This document shows, piece after piece, positions 7,379-16,632 of a DNA stretch of 25,222 nt. Source of the DNA: JAJDFU01 sp964641965 (GTDB lineage: Bacteria; Bacteroidota; Bacteroidia; Chitinophagales; Saprospiraceae). The position numbers and the translations under genes were made by a program. Below the pieces are notes generated by a model. The model worked only from the letters and a program-made list of their open reading frames with translations, had not been told where the DNA came from and ran no database searches. Position 1 is the first letter of the stretch; each line of letters begins with the position of its first letter. The stretch lies in assembly GCA_964641965.1 (NCBI GenBank), contig CAZXLD010000060.1, positions 1-25,222 of the forward strand, written 5' to 3'.

Positions 7379-8857
7379 ATGATGAAATTACCTCTTCTTT
7401 TCAGTGCCATCCTACCCGTGTTGATTTGCCAAGGCCAAGCAGATTTCATCCCTTCCTTTCAGGAAGCTACATCCCTCGTCAAAATAGATTCAGCTCAGGA
7501 ATACACGTTTGGATATCTGGAAGTACTGGAGGACCGTACTCAACGAACCGGCAATACTATTCAGTTGCCCGTCTATATTTTCAAAAGCCGAAATCCCAAC
7601 CCACCCGAAGATCCCATCCTTTATACTGTAGGAGGCCCCGGCTACACTTCCATGCGCGCTGCCTCCTATATGCAATATTATCAGTACTTGGACGATCGGG
7701 ATTTTATCCTATTTGAGCAGCGCGGGACCCAATATGCCCAACCTCATTTATCCTGTCCCGAATGGTCGCAAGCTGTATACCAAGCTAATATGCCTGAATG
7801 CGATGCACAAAAAGCAGATAGCCTTTTCTCCTCGGCTGCCACTGCCTGTAAAAAGCGATTAGTTGAACAGGGGATCAATCTAAATAGGTATAATACGAAT
7901 GCCATCGCTGCTGATATCGAGGACCTCCGGAAAACACTGGAAATCGATCAGTACAATTTATTGACCATCTCCTACAGTACCAAGATCGCTCAGGTGCTCA
8001 TGCGAGACTTTCCACAGCACATTCGGTCTGTGATTATGGATTCCCCACTACCCTTGGAAGTGAATTACGATGAAGAAAGTGTAGCTAATCTGTTGGAGGC
8101 AATCGATAAGCTGTTATCTGACTGCGCTCGGGATACAGCTTGTAACCGCGCTTTTCCCGAATTAAACAGTCGATTTCGCACCCTTTTGAACGAAAAAACA
8201 GAGAATCCAATCGAGGTTTCGGTGCAAAATCCAACTACCGAAAAAGCCGAAACCTTCTCCTTGAGCGGAAAAGATCTGGTTTCCGTGTTTACTTCGGTCT
8301 CAACCAATGGCGTTCCAACTGTGCCAATGAGGATTCAGCAATTGTTGGACAATGATTTTTCTTGGGTCAAAGAACGGATCTCCGGCTTATTCAAAAATCC
8401 AGGAAATGGAGCTGGAATCGGTATGCGATTGTCGGTTTGGTGCGCAGAGGAATATCCTTTTACCTCCCGGAAAGTCATTGAGCGGGAAACTAACCGGTAT
8501 CCGGAAACCCAAGGATTGAAGCCATCTGTATTCGACGCTTCCATCTGCGAGCAATGGGGCGTTGAATCCGTATCCGAGGTGGAAAACCAAGCCGTTAAAA
8601 GTGATATACCCGTACTGCTGATCAGTGGGGAATATGATAACGAAACACCTCCGAAATGGGCTGAGGCCATGCGGCAAAATCTAACCAACAGCTATCACCT
8701 AATCTTTAAAGGGTGGAAACATACTCCTACCACCAATTGGGGAAACCCCTGTGCTATGGAAATGGCTAATGCCTTCTTTAACGATCCAACCCTAAAGCCG
8801 AAGTTGCCCTGTTTCGAAAAAATTCAAACACCTATTTTTAAAACCCATCCAAAATGA
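7379..8857 (+). CDS. Exported alpha/beta hydrolase, S33 prolyl aminopeptidase / TAP-like
   Basis: Secreted or periplasmic hydrolase (492 aa) with a signal peptide (about 1-20). The oxyanion loop is YTVGGPGYTS; the strand with the next conserved turn is DFILFEQRGTQYAQP. The putative nucleophile is S198, acid D420 in SGEYDNETPP and base H448 in GWKHTP. The C-terminal part matches the TAP-like domain, with paired cysteines near the end. Family members cleave N-terminal residues from peptides. The nucleophile elbow reads T-I-S-Y-S where G-x-S-x-G is usual, so both glycines are replaced. Its stop overlaps the next start (ATGA), implying coupled translation with DUF885. Confidence 0.8.
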   Translation: MMKLPLLFSAILPVLICQGQADFIPSFQEATSLVKIDSAQEYTFGYLEVLEDRTQRTGNTIQLPVYIFKSRNPNPPEDPILYTVGGPGYTSMRAASYMQYYQYLDDRDFILFEQRGTQYAQPHLSCPEWSQAVYQANMPECDAQKADSLFSSAATACKKRLVEQGINLNRYNTNAIAADIEDLRKTLEIDQYNLLTISYSTKIAQVLMRDFPQHIRSVIMDSPLPLEVNYDEESVANLLEAIDKLLSDCARDTACNRAFPELNSRFRTLLNEKTENPIEVSVQNPTTEKAETFSLSGKDLVSVFTSVSTNGVPTVPMRIQQLLDNDFSWVKERISGLFKNPGNGAGIGMRLSVWCAEEYPFTSRKVIERETNRYPETQGLKPSVFDASICEQWGVESVSEVENQAVKSDIPVLLISGEYDNETPPKWAEAMRQNLTNSYHLIFKGWKHTPTTNWGNPCAMEMANAFFNDPTLKPKLPCFEKIQTPIFKTHPK

Positions 8858-10512
8858 CTCGTTCCAGCCTTGCCCTTCTTTTAGTATTCGCCATAGTATT
8901 AGTGGGTTGCCAAACGAAGGATACTCCTGATCAGGAAACTGAAGGCTTCCAGAAATATCAGGATCTGGTCCAGCTTTTTGAAGCGTGGCGGGCCTTTGAA
9001 AAACCACCCATCCGTGATGGTGCGCCGGATTACACTGCCGCTACCTTTAAAAAACGCTGGCCCGAGTTCAACCAATTGAAAACCAGATTAGAATCTATAG
9101 ATACCACCGGATGGACCATTGCTGAACGAGTGGATTGGACTATCGTGTGGGCTGAGATGAACGGGTATGATTTTAATCATCGGATCCTTAAACCCTGGGA
9201 AAGAGATCCTGCTTTTTATAAATCCTTATGGACCTACCAAAGTGACGTACCTGCACACGAAGGTCCTACCCATCATGCAACAACCGAGATCTGGACCTAT
9301 GATTTTCCACTGATTCCAAAAGAAAAACAAAGACTGCTGCAAGATCTGGCGGTTATTCCTCCTTTGAATGAGCAGGCCAAACTTAATCTTACGGGCAATG
9401 CCCGGGACCTGTGGGTTGCCGGCATTCGGGATATCCGCAGCCAAAGTCGAAACCTGCGCCGCATCCTGGAACAGCCGGGTGTCAAAGGAGATGCCGAACT
9501 CCTGGGTGCAATCCAGGCGGCGATCTCATCTACTGATGATTTGGCGAACTGGTTGGAACAAGAGGCCCAATCCAAGACCGGACCATCCGGAATAGGGAAA
9601 GAAAATTATACTTGGTATTTGCAAAAGGTACACCTGGTTCCACTAAGCTGGGAGGATGAGGTTATGATCCTGAAACGGGAGCTGGCGCGAGCTTGGTCTT
9701 CTTTAAAACTGGAAGAACATCGCAACCGCAAGGTACCGGAATTGAAAGCTGCTGATTCGCCAGAGGCCTATGATGCCCTGGCCGAGCAAGCTGCCCAAAG
9801 CTTGATGACTTTTCTGGAAGAAGATGAAATCGTAACGGTGAAGGAGTACTTTGAACCTGGCCTTCGGGAACACCTCGGGCAGTTTGTTCCGGAGGAAAGG
9901 CGCAATTTCTTCTGGATCGGAGCCCATTATGATCCCAGGCCGCTATTTTCTCATTTCTATCATTGGTTCGAATTAGCCCGTATGGACAATGAACCACATG
10001 CGAGCCCCATTCGTCGAGGACCGTTGCTTTACAACATTTTTGATTCCCGAAATGAAGGTATGGCTACGGCTGTAGAGGAAATGTTTATGCAAGCCGGTTT
10101 GTATGATCGAACACCCAGAGCGCGGGAAATTGTCTATATCATGATTGCCCAGCGAGCCGCTCGTGGTTTAGGTAGTTTATATGCGCACGCCAATGAAATG
10201 ACCATGGAAGAAGCCGGGGGCATCCATTCGGAGTACACCCCACGGGGATGGATGAAAACTGAAAAGGAACTGTTGATCTTCGAACAGCACCTCTACCTTC
10301 GCCAACCGGGATATGGTACCAGTTATATTACCGGAAAATATTTAATGGAGAACGCAATGGCGGATCATGCCCGGGTATTAGAGAATCGCGGACTAGCTTT
10401 TCAAGTGAAAGATTTTTTTGATCAACTGAATTCAATAGGTAATATTCCAATGGTACTGGGGCATTGGGAAATGACGGGTGTGGATACCCATTTGGACGGT
10501 CTTTATGACTGA
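8854..10512 (+). CDS. DUF885 family lipoprotein, peptidase-like
   Basis: Lipoprotein of 552 aa: the signal peptide ends in the lipobox LVGC with C19 as the lipidated residue, so it is anchored to a membrane facing the periplasm or outside. The rest matches DUF885, a family related in fold to helical zinc peptidases. NEGMATAVEE at 400-409 corresponds to the conserved E-G-x-A..E block. I do not see the HExxGH-type zinc motif often present in the family; HEGPTHH (135-141) is in the N-terminal third, not the usual place. It overlaps the upstream hydrolase by four bases. The pair probably acts on peptides outside the cytoplasm; activity is uncertain. Confidence 0.8.
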   Translation: MTRSSLALLLVFAIVLVGCQTKDTPDQETEGFQKYQDLVQLFEAWRAFEKPPIRDGAPDYTAATFKKRWPEFNQLKTRLESIDTTGWTIAERVDWTIVWAEMNGYDFNHRILKPWERDPAFYKSLWTYQSDVPAHEGPTHHATTEIWTYDFPLIPKEKQRLLQDLAVIPPLNEQAKLNLTGNARDLWVAGIRDIRSQSRNLRRILEQPGVKGDAELLGAIQAAISSTDDLANWLEQEAQSKTGPSGIGKENYTWYLQKVHLVPLSWEDEVMILKRELARAWSSLKLEEHRNRKVPELKAADSPEAYDALAEQAAQSLMTFLEEDEIVTVKEYFEPGLREHLGQFVPEERRNFFWIGAHYDPRPLFSHFYHWFELARMDNEPHASPIRRGPLLYNIFDSRNEGMATAVEEMFMQAGLYDRTPRAREIVYIMIAQRAARGLGSLYAHANEMTMEEAGGIHSEYTPRGWMKTEKELLIFEQHLYLRQPGYGTSYITGKYLMENAMADHARVLENRGLAFQVKDFFDQLNSIGNIPMVLGHWEMTGVDTHLDGLYD

Positions 10513-10610
10513 GGTCCCGGTTCATTCATTGAACGGAAGAAGTTGATCAAAGCAGGCTGAAAAGATGCCATTCACATACCAAACTTGAATACTACTCTTA
10601 GCCATCGATT

Positions 10611-11888
10611 ATGAAAAAACTATTGATTATCCCCTTCCCAGTCCTCATCCTTTTTTGCCTGGGAAGTTTTTCCATTGCAGCCCAAGGGCTTCAACAAGTA
10701 CAACCTTCAAGCGTCGGGATGTCTTCGGATCGTTTAGCACGATTAACCCAAACCCTTCAAGGGTATGTTGATGATGAGCTGTTATCCGGAGGGGTGGCTC
10801 TTATAGCCAGACAAGGAAAGGTTGCCTATCGGCATGCCTTTGGAGAACTGGATATGGAAAACGGTACCCCCATGCAACAGGATGCCATCTTTCGGATTGC
10901 CTCCCAGACCAAGGCGATTGTAAGTGTGGGCATTATGATACTGCAAGAGGAAGGGAAACTATTGATTAATGATCCGGTTGGCAAATACTTGCCCGCTTTT
11001 GAGAAAACAACTGTCGCGGTGCCCAATGGGGAAAATGGTTATGCTGTTGTTGATGCTGAACGTCCAATCACCATTCGGGATCTACTGACCCATACGGCTG
11101 GTATTGGATACGGTGGGGGTATGGCAGAAGACCTATGGGAGGAAGCTGATATCCAAGGCTGGTATTTTGCCCACCGCAACGAAACCATCCAGGCTACGGT
11201 AAACAAGATGGCAAGCCTTCCCTTTGAAACCCAACCGGGGACAGAGTTTGTCTATGGATACAATACCGATATACTGGGGGCAGTTATTGAGGTGGTTTCG
11301 GGAGCACCACTGAATACCTTTCTTCAAGATCGAATTCTGGACCCTCTGGATATGGTGGATACTCATTTTTATTTACCTCAAGAAAAAACCGATCGACTAG
11401 CAGTGGTTTATTCCTTAACAGATGGAGAATTGACCCGCGCTCCGGATTCAGGGACCATGGTTAGTCAGGGAGCTTATGTAAAGGGGCCAAGAATGTGCTT
11501 TTCCGGTGGTGCCGGATACCTGAGCACCGCGATGGATTATGCCAGATTCCTGCAGATGATGCTGAATGGAGGAGCGTTAGATGGTAAACGAATCCTATCC
11601 CGGAAAACGGTGGAATTGATGACGGCCAACCATTTAGGTTCAATTGAATTTCCCTGGGAAGATGGGACAGGCTTTGGCTTGGGGTTCGCTATCCTGGACG
11701 ACCTGGGGGCTCTAGGGGTGATGGGTAGCGAAGGGTTATATGGTTGGGGAGGCGCTTATCATTCGACCTATTGGGTAGACCCCGAAGAAGAGCTGGTGGT
11801 CGTTTATTTTACCCAATTGATCCCGGCTGAGGGCATAGATGATCACGAAAAACTGAGAGCCTTGGTTTATCAGGCTATTGTGGATTAG
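10611..11888 (+). CDS. Exported serine hydrolase, class C beta-lactamase / esterase-like
   Basis: A 425-aa protein with signal peptide (about 1-24, ending SIAAQG). The SxxK motif is S98-Q-T-K101 in RIASQTKAIV. The tyrosine motif is FVYGYNTDILG with Y215 as the likely general base. The third motif region is GWGGAYHSTYWVDP, as in esterase-type members where KTG is replaced. Such proteins are usually D-amino acid peptidases or esterases rather than antibiotic-hydrolysing enzymes. It follows the DUF885 gene in the same direction with a 98-base gap, so it may be cotranscribed or have its own promoter. It converges on katG. Confidence 0.87.
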   Translation: MKKLLIIPFPVLILFCLGSFSIAAQGLQQVQPSSVGMSSDRLARLTQTLQGYVDDELLSGGVALIARQGKVAYRHAFGELDMENGTPMQQDAIFRIASQTKAIVSVGIMILQEEGKLLINDPVGKYLPAFEKTTVAVPNGENGYAVVDAERPITIRDLLTHTAGIGYGGGMAEDLWEEADIQGWYFAHRNETIQATVNKMASLPFETQPGTEFVYGYNTDILGAVIEVVSGAPLNTFLQDRILDPLDMVDTHFYLPQEKTDRLAVVYSLTDGELTRAPDSGTMVSQGAYVKGPRMCFSGGAGYLSTAMDYARFLQMMLNGGALDGKRILSRKTVELMTANHLGSIEFPWEDGTGFGLGFAILDDLGALGVMGSEGLYGWGGAYHSTYWVDPEEELVVVYFTQLIPAEGIDDHEKLRALVYQAIVD

Positions 11889-11936
11889 CAGACCTGTTTT
11901 TACCGGAATTTATGACTTTCGATTTGTTGAAAAGAG

Positions 11937-11964
11937 AAAGGTGATCCATTACTGGACCACCTTT
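11937..11964. terminator. Bidirectional terminator between the serine hydrolase and katG
   Basis: AAAGGTG-a-TCCA-ttac-TGGA-c-CACCTTT: an 11-bp stem with one internal A.C mismatch and a four-base loop, between two converging genes. On the - strand the stem is followed by CTCTTTT, so it best serves katG; on the + strand only a short T run follows. Confidence 0.6.
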
Positions 11965-12021
11965 AACATATCTGTATCTATCCAATTCAGCTTATATGCC
12001 CAATCAGATGAATCGGTTCGT

Positions 12022-14271
12022 CTATTTCAGGTCGTATCGATCCAGATTCATCACCTTGTCCCAGGCGGCTACAAAGTCAGCCATGAATTTTTCCTGACTA
12101 TCCGAACAAGCGTATACCTCCGCAATCGCGCGAAGCTCAGAATTAGAGCCAAAGATCAAGTCGACCCGGCTACCGGTCCACTTAAGGTCTCCGGAAGAAC
12201 GATCCCGTCCTTCGAACACTTCTTTGGATTCAGAAGTAGCTTTCCAAGAAGTGTGCATATCCAATAAGTTCACGAAGAAATCATTGGTCAGTTGCCCGGG
12301 ACGATCGGTGAAAACTCCATATTTGGATTCATCATAGTTTGTATCCAGGACTCGCATTCCACCAACGAGGACTGTCATTTCTGGAGCGGTGAGGGACAGC
12401 AACTGCGCTTTATCAACCAACATATCTTCTGCATTGGCTGTAAACTGAGCCTTTTTATAGTTGCGGAAACCATCTGCATTGGGCTCCAGGTAGGCAAATG
12501 ATTCTACGTCGGTCTGTTCCAGGCTTGCATCTGCCCGACCAGGTGTAAAAGGAACCTCCACTTCATGACCTGCATCTTTAGCAGCCTTTTCGATGGCAGC
12601 GCATCCGCCCAGCACGATCAAATCAGCCAGGGAAACCATTTTTCCGCCCGACTGGGCCGCATTGAATTCTTGTTGGATGCCTTCCAGGGTATCTAATACG
12701 GTGGACAAGGATGCGGGCTTGTTCACTTCCCAGTATTTCTGGGGAGCCAGCCGGATGCGGGCTCCATTGGCGCCACCGCGCTTATCCGAATTGCGGAAAG
12801 AAGAAGCAGATGCCCAGGCTGTAGAAACCAGTTGAGAAACGGATAATCCGGAAGCCAGTATTTTGGATTTGAGATCAGCAATATCCTGATCATCAATTAG
12901 TTTGTGCGTGACTTCAGGAATAGGATCTTGCCAGATCAACACTTCTTCCGGTACCTCAGGACCCAGATATCGTTCGCGAGGGCCCATATCCCGGTGGGTC
13001 AATTTGAACCAGGCCCGGGCAAACGCGTCGGCAAATTGATCCGGATTTTCGTAAAAACGTCTGGATATCTTTTCATAAGCCGGATCTACCCGCAATGCCA
13101 GATCGGTAGTCAGCATGAAAGGGGCATGCTTCTTGGATGCGTCATGCGCATCGGGCACGGTACCGGCTCCTGCTCCATTTTTAGGCTGCCATTGATGTGC
13201 ACCGGCAGGGCTCTTGGTCAATTCCCACTCGAATCCGAACAGATTTTCGAAGTAGTTATTGCTCCACTGGGTCGGAGTAGTTGTCCAGGCTCCTTCCAGA
13301 CCACTGGAAATCGTATCCGGACCTGCACCAGAACCAAAGGAATTCTTCCAGCCCAGACTTTGCTCCTCAATACTTGCTCCGGCTGGTTCCCGCTCTATAT
13401 ACTGGCTTGGATCTGCGGCTCCATGCGTTTTTCCAAAGGTGTGTCCACCGGCAATAAGGGCAACCGTTTCTTCATCATTCATCGCCATACGGCCAAAGGT
13501 TTCGCGAATGTCACGAGCTGCAGCCAATGGATCCGGATTGCCGTTGGGACCTTCCGGATTTACATAGATCAAGCCCATTTGAACGGCACCCAGTGGGTTT
13601 TCCAGATCCCGATCACCCGTGTAGCGCTTATCTCCTAGCCATTCTGTTTCAGATCCCCAGTATACATCTTCTTCGGGTTCCCACACATCTTCACGGCCCC
13701 CGCCAAAGCCAAATGTTTTGAGTCCCATGGACTCCAGGGCGCAGTTGCCGGTCAATACCATAAGGTCAGCCCAGGAGATCTTGCGGCCATATTTTTGCTT
13801 GATGGGCCAAAGCAACATACGTGCTTTGTCTAGGTTGGCATTGTCTGGCCAGCTATTCAGAGGTGCAAAACGGAGCGTACCCGCACCTGCTCCGCCGCGA
13901 CCATCTCCTATTCGGTAAGTACCGGCACTATGCCAGGCCATTCGGATGAAAAAAGGCCCATAGTGACCATAGTCGGCTGGCCACCAGTCCTGGGAGTCAG
14001 TCATCAGGTCAATAATGTCCTGTTTAACGGCTGCCAGATCGAGCGATTTGAATTCTTCCGCATAGTCGAAGGCCTCATCCATGGGGTTGGATAGGGAGGA
14101 GTGCTGGCGTAGAATGTTCAATTTCAGTTGGTTGGGCCACCAATCCCGGTTGGAGGTGCCACCACCTGCGCCATGTTTGAGTATACGGCCGGTAAATGGG
14201 CACTTGCTTCCGTTATTAACGTTGTAACTGGAAGTACCGTTAGTCGTGCCCGGATGATTATGTGTATCCAT
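12022..14271 (-). CDS. katG: Catalase-peroxidase KatG
   Basis: Heme enzyme (749 aa, normal length) that destroys hydrogen peroxide as catalase and also works as a broad peroxidase. In the N-terminal heme domain the distal site is R110, W113 and H114 in FFIRMAWHSAGTYR. The proximal heme ligand is H277 in AGGHTFGKTHGA. W113, Y236 (QMGLIYVNPEGP) and M262 (GRMAMNDEET) are in place to form the Trp-Tyr-Met crosslink needed for catalase activity. The C-terminal half is the usual degenerate second peroxidase domain (LADLIVLGGCAAIEKA). No signal peptide, so cytoplasmic. It is divergent from the thioredoxin-like gene across about 225 bases. No OxyR or Fur gene is in the window. Confidence 0.97.
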   Translation of the reverse strand: MDTHNHPGTTNGTSSYNVNNGSKCPFTGRILKHGAGGGTSNRDWWPNQLKLNILRQHSSLSNPMDEAFDYAEEFKSLDLAAVKQDIIDLMTDSQDWWPADYGHYGPFFIRMAWHSAGTYRIGDGRGGAGAGTLRFAPLNSWPDNANLDKARMLLWPIKQKYGRKISWADLMVLTGNCALESMGLKTFGFGGGREDVWEPEEDVYWGSETEWLGDKRYTGDRDLENPLGAVQMGLIYVNPEGPNGNPDPLAAARDIRETFGRMAMNDEETVALIAGGHTFGKTHGAADPSQYIEREPAGASIEEQSLGWKNSFGSGAGPDTISSGLEGAWTTTPTQWSNNYFENLFGFEWELTKSPAGAHQWQPKNGAGAGTVPDAHDASKKHAPFMLTTDLALRVDPAYEKISRRFYENPDQFADAFARAWFKLTHRDMGPRERYLGPEVPEEVLIWQDPIPEVTHKLIDDQDIADLKSKILASGLSVSQLVSTAWASASSFRNSDKRGGANGARIRLAPQKYWEVNKPASLSTVLDTLEGIQQEFNAAQSGGKMVSLADLIVLGGCAAIEKAAKDAGHEVEVPFTPGRADASLEQTDVESFAYLEPNADGFRNYKKAQFTANAEDMLVDKAQLLSLTAPEMTVLVGGMRVLDTNYDESKYGVFTDRPGQLTNDFFVNLLDMHTSWKATSESKEVFEGRDRSSGDLKWTGSRVDLIFGSNSELRAIAEVYACSDSQEKFMADFVAAWDKVMNLDRYDLK

Positions 14272-14496
14272 GCTAAAATGATTTTTGTTAGTTGCTAGTA
14301 AAAATTCTGGTCCTTTAAGGTACGTCTAATTCGTCACGATTTGGATTGATTTAATTTATAGTCCAATTTATCTTTTTTATGTAAGTAAACCGTTTTTGAC
14401 TGATACAAGTCTATATTTTGAGGATTTGTACCAGATCCATTTGTAACCCAACCTGTACCTTTAAAAAGCCATATCCTTTCTAATCAAATTACTTGA

Positions 14497-15273
14497 ATGA
14501 AGAACCTAATACGCATCCTCTTCCTCTTCCACGGCTCTTTTCTGGTGGCGCAGTCAGGTCAAAACGTAGGACCTATTTTCGTAATAGAACAGGAACTCGT
14601 TACCAAAGAAAAAGTGGAAGCCCTAGCCAGCCAGGGGCGAATCAAAACCATGCATAATGGGGTAACGGATGCCGTGTTTGATAGATTGAAGCAAATTCAT
14701 GGGGATACATTGATCGCCAAAGAGTTTATTGTTCTCCTGGAGTTACAGTCTGAAGAAGCGTCAGGGAGTCAAAAGTCCAATCCATCTCTGCCAAGGGCGG
14801 AACATCCAAATAAAAAGGCAGCGGATAGATACCTCTTAACGGTTGGAGATCAAGCCGCAGATTTTACCGTTCGGATGACCGATGGTACCTCTATTCAATT
14901 ATCAGATTTGAAAGGCAAAGTCGTACTCCTAAATTTCTGGGCTACCTGGTGTGCACCCTGTATACGGGAGTTCTATGAAATGCCATCCAAGATTTTGGAT
15001 GTGTTTGACCAGGAGAAGTTCGTTTATCTACCCGTTGCAAGAGGAGAAGAAGAAGAGGTGGTTAACAAGAAACTGGAGCAATTAAACGAAAAAGGAATTG
15101 TATTTGAAAGCGGGCTTGACCCAGACGAAGAAATCTGGAAAAAATATGCTTTAGGATCCATTCCCAAAAACTTCATTATTGATCAAGACGGAATGATCCG
15201 GTATGTCTCCACTGGGAATAGCGGGAGTAGTGTAGATGAGATGCGGCTCGAGTTGCAAAAGCTCTTATGGTAG
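14497..15273 (+). CDS. Exported TlpA-like thioredoxin-fold protein
   Basis: Protein of 258 aa with a signal peptide (about 1-19, ending FLVAQ). An N-terminal region of roughly 100 residues I do not recognise is followed by a thioredoxin domain with VGDQAADFTVRMTDG, FWATWCAPCIREF (redox pair C152 and C155) and SIPKNFIIDQDG with the cis-proline. It matches the TlpA/ResA group of Bacteroidota, which reduces disulfides in the periplasm. Its neighbour katG points to oxidative stress, but the two are divergently transcribed and coregulation is only a possibility. Confidence 0.85.
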   Translation: MKNLIRILFLFHGSFLVAQSGQNVGPIFVIEQELVTKEKVEALASQGRIKTMHNGVTDAVFDRLKQIHGDTLIAKEFIVLLELQSEEASGSQKSNPSLPRAEHPNKKAADRYLLTVGDQAADFTVRMTDGTSIQLSDLKGKVVLLNFWATWCAPCIREFYEMPSKILDVFDQEKFVYLPVARGEEEEVVNKKLEQLNEKGIVFESGLDPDEEIWKKYALGSIPKNFIIDQDGMIRYVSTGNSGSSVDEMRLELQKLLW

Positions 15274-15432
15274 GGGGTAGCGTGATAAGGTATTCTCATT
15301 GCTGATACATTTGACCAAATGATGTCGGACCCGGAAAGATAAAAAGACATTGAACGAGCAGGCGTGATAGGCCCAACCGCTGCATCCATACTGAATAAGG
15401 TAGCCTAAAGAAATAGCACAACAATGCGTAAG

Positions 15433-15462
15433 GGTAAGCATGGTTATTATGCTTGCCTTTTT
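15433..15462 (+). terminator. Rho-independent terminator
   Basis: GGTAAGCAT, a seven-base loop, then ATGCTTGCC (a nine-base-pair stem with one G.U pair) followed by TTTTTC. It lies 160 bases after the TlpA-like gene and 37 bases before the DinB-like gene, so it should end the upstream transcript. Confidence 0.65.
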
Positions 15463-15499
15463 CTATTTTTAATTCGATATAAACTTATCGGGTCAAAGC

Positions 15500-15976
15500 A
15501 TGGAAAATGCAACACAATTGTCGGAGCGTGTCCGAGAAGTACTGTTGGACGGTACGTGGATTGCCAATACTAATTTCCAGGACCAATTATCCAGAACCAC
15601 CTGGGAAGAAGCTACCCGTAAAATCGGAAGCTTAAATACGATTGCGGGCCTGACGTATCATGTGAACTACTATTTGGCCGGATTAATCCATGTGTTTGAG
15701 GGGGGAAACCTGGAGATCCGGGACAAATATAGTTTTGATGTACCTGAAATTCGGTCTATAGAAGCATGGGAAAGGCTTCGGGAGGACCTTATGACCCACG
15801 CTGAGGCGTTTGCTAAACATGTGGAGGACCTGTCCGTAGAAAAACTGGATTCTGTTTTTGTAGAAGAGCGCTATGGTTCTTACCGCCGGAATATTGAAGG
15901 GGTAATTGAACACTGCTATTATCATTTGGGGCAGCTTGCCTTGCTTCGGAAGTGGATGGACATGGATCTGAATTAG
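15500..15976 (+). CDS. DinB-like four-helix metalloprotein
   Basis: Cytoplasmic protein of 158 aa predicted all-helical. The histidine triad of the DinB/YfiT superfamily is visible: H54 in LTYHVNYYLAG and H138 plus H142 in IEHCYYHLGQLALLRK. These bind a divalent metal in characterised relatives, some of which are thiol S-transferases using bacillithiol or mycothiol. The specific role here is unknown. It follows a terminator and so starts a new transcript; the next small membrane gene begins 148 bases on. Confidence 0.78.
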   Translation: MENATQLSERVREVLLDGTWIANTNFQDQLSRTTWEEATRKIGSLNTIAGLTYHVNYYLAGLIHVFEGGNLEIRDKYSFDVPEIRSIEAWERLREDLMTHAEAFAKHVEDLSVEKLDSVFVEERYGSYRRNIEGVIEHCYYHLGQLALLRKWMDMDLN

Positions 15977-16124
15977 ATACGTTTAATTTTCCGGCCTTTG
16001 CTACGGGATACTTGTTGCTCGATACGCATAACTCGGCATCTGAAAGCAAAATCATTTGGAGGATGGATCCGCCTCTATATTGTATTTTGGCTTGGTATTA
16101 TTTAAAAATGAATTACAAAAAAAG

Positions 16125-16391
16125 ATGAGCTCTAAACGACTTTACCGAACCTTCGGATTAATGGCAATGCTGCTTTTGATCCCATTGATCGCCATGCAAT
16201 TTACGACTGAAGTGCAATGGGAGTTGTTGGATTTTGTAGTCGCTGGAGGGCTCTTATTCAGCACAAGCTTAGCTGTTGAATTTGTATTTCAAAATATAGA
16301 CCAAGCTTCTACACGCATCACATTGTACACAGCTTTTTTGTTGATGTTTCTGCTGGTGTGGGCAGAATTGGCAGTGGGAGTCTTCGATTAA
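16125..16391 (+). CDS. Small three-helix membrane protein
   Basis: Hypothetical inner-membrane protein of 88 aa. Three hydrophobic helices at about 9-26 (FGLMAMLLLIPLIAMQFT), 35-54 and 65-86. The second helix pair is linked by a short polar loop, and ELAVGVFD closes the protein. This start is preferred over the in-frame 16056 one because it follows an A-rich leader (AAAAAAAG) and opens directly with a basic N-terminus before the first helix. Similar small proteins occur in flavobacteria; I know no function. Confidence 0.7.
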   Translation: MSSKRLYRTFGLMAMLLLIPLIAMQFTTEVQWELLDFVVAGGLLFSTSLAVEFVFQNIDQASTRITLYTAFLLMFLLVWAELAVGVFD

Positions 16392-16442
16392 AAGACAATC
16401 GAAATTGTGGATCGAATTCCGCTATTAGGGGAATGATATATT

Positions 16443-16549
16443 TTTTTAAGCAAATGGAATGAATTCCGTAAGTAAAGATGGGAAGGATATTAGGGTCCTC
16501 CTAGCCTGTATATAGCCTATGCCCACCAGAAGGTCGAACCAGGCCTCCC
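16443..16549 (-). repeat. Dispersed degenerate repeat, copy B (possible gene relic)
   Basis: Aligns without gaps to copy C over about 69 bases (16481-16549 against 17183-17251, about 52 identical), including the 14-base TATAGCCTATGCCC. It shares the 17-base TTTTTAAGCAAATGGAA with copy A. On the - strand a frame is open from 16598 to a TAA at 16446-16448. It contains WFDLLVGIGYIQARRTL, related to RLDLLAGIGYNQTWRNL in copy C. No start codon is seen. Confidence 0.65.
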
Positions 16550-16632
16550 AAACTATAATTTCAGGGTGTGCATAAAAATATCCGGTTCGAACATGGATTT
16601 ATTTGAATCCGTTTAAAAAGAAAATATATCTG

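Noticed and set aside
14393..14420. TTTG ... TATATTTTG as a promoter for the TlpA-like gene
   Set aside because: The spacing is about six bases too short and the -7 element does not fit the consensus.
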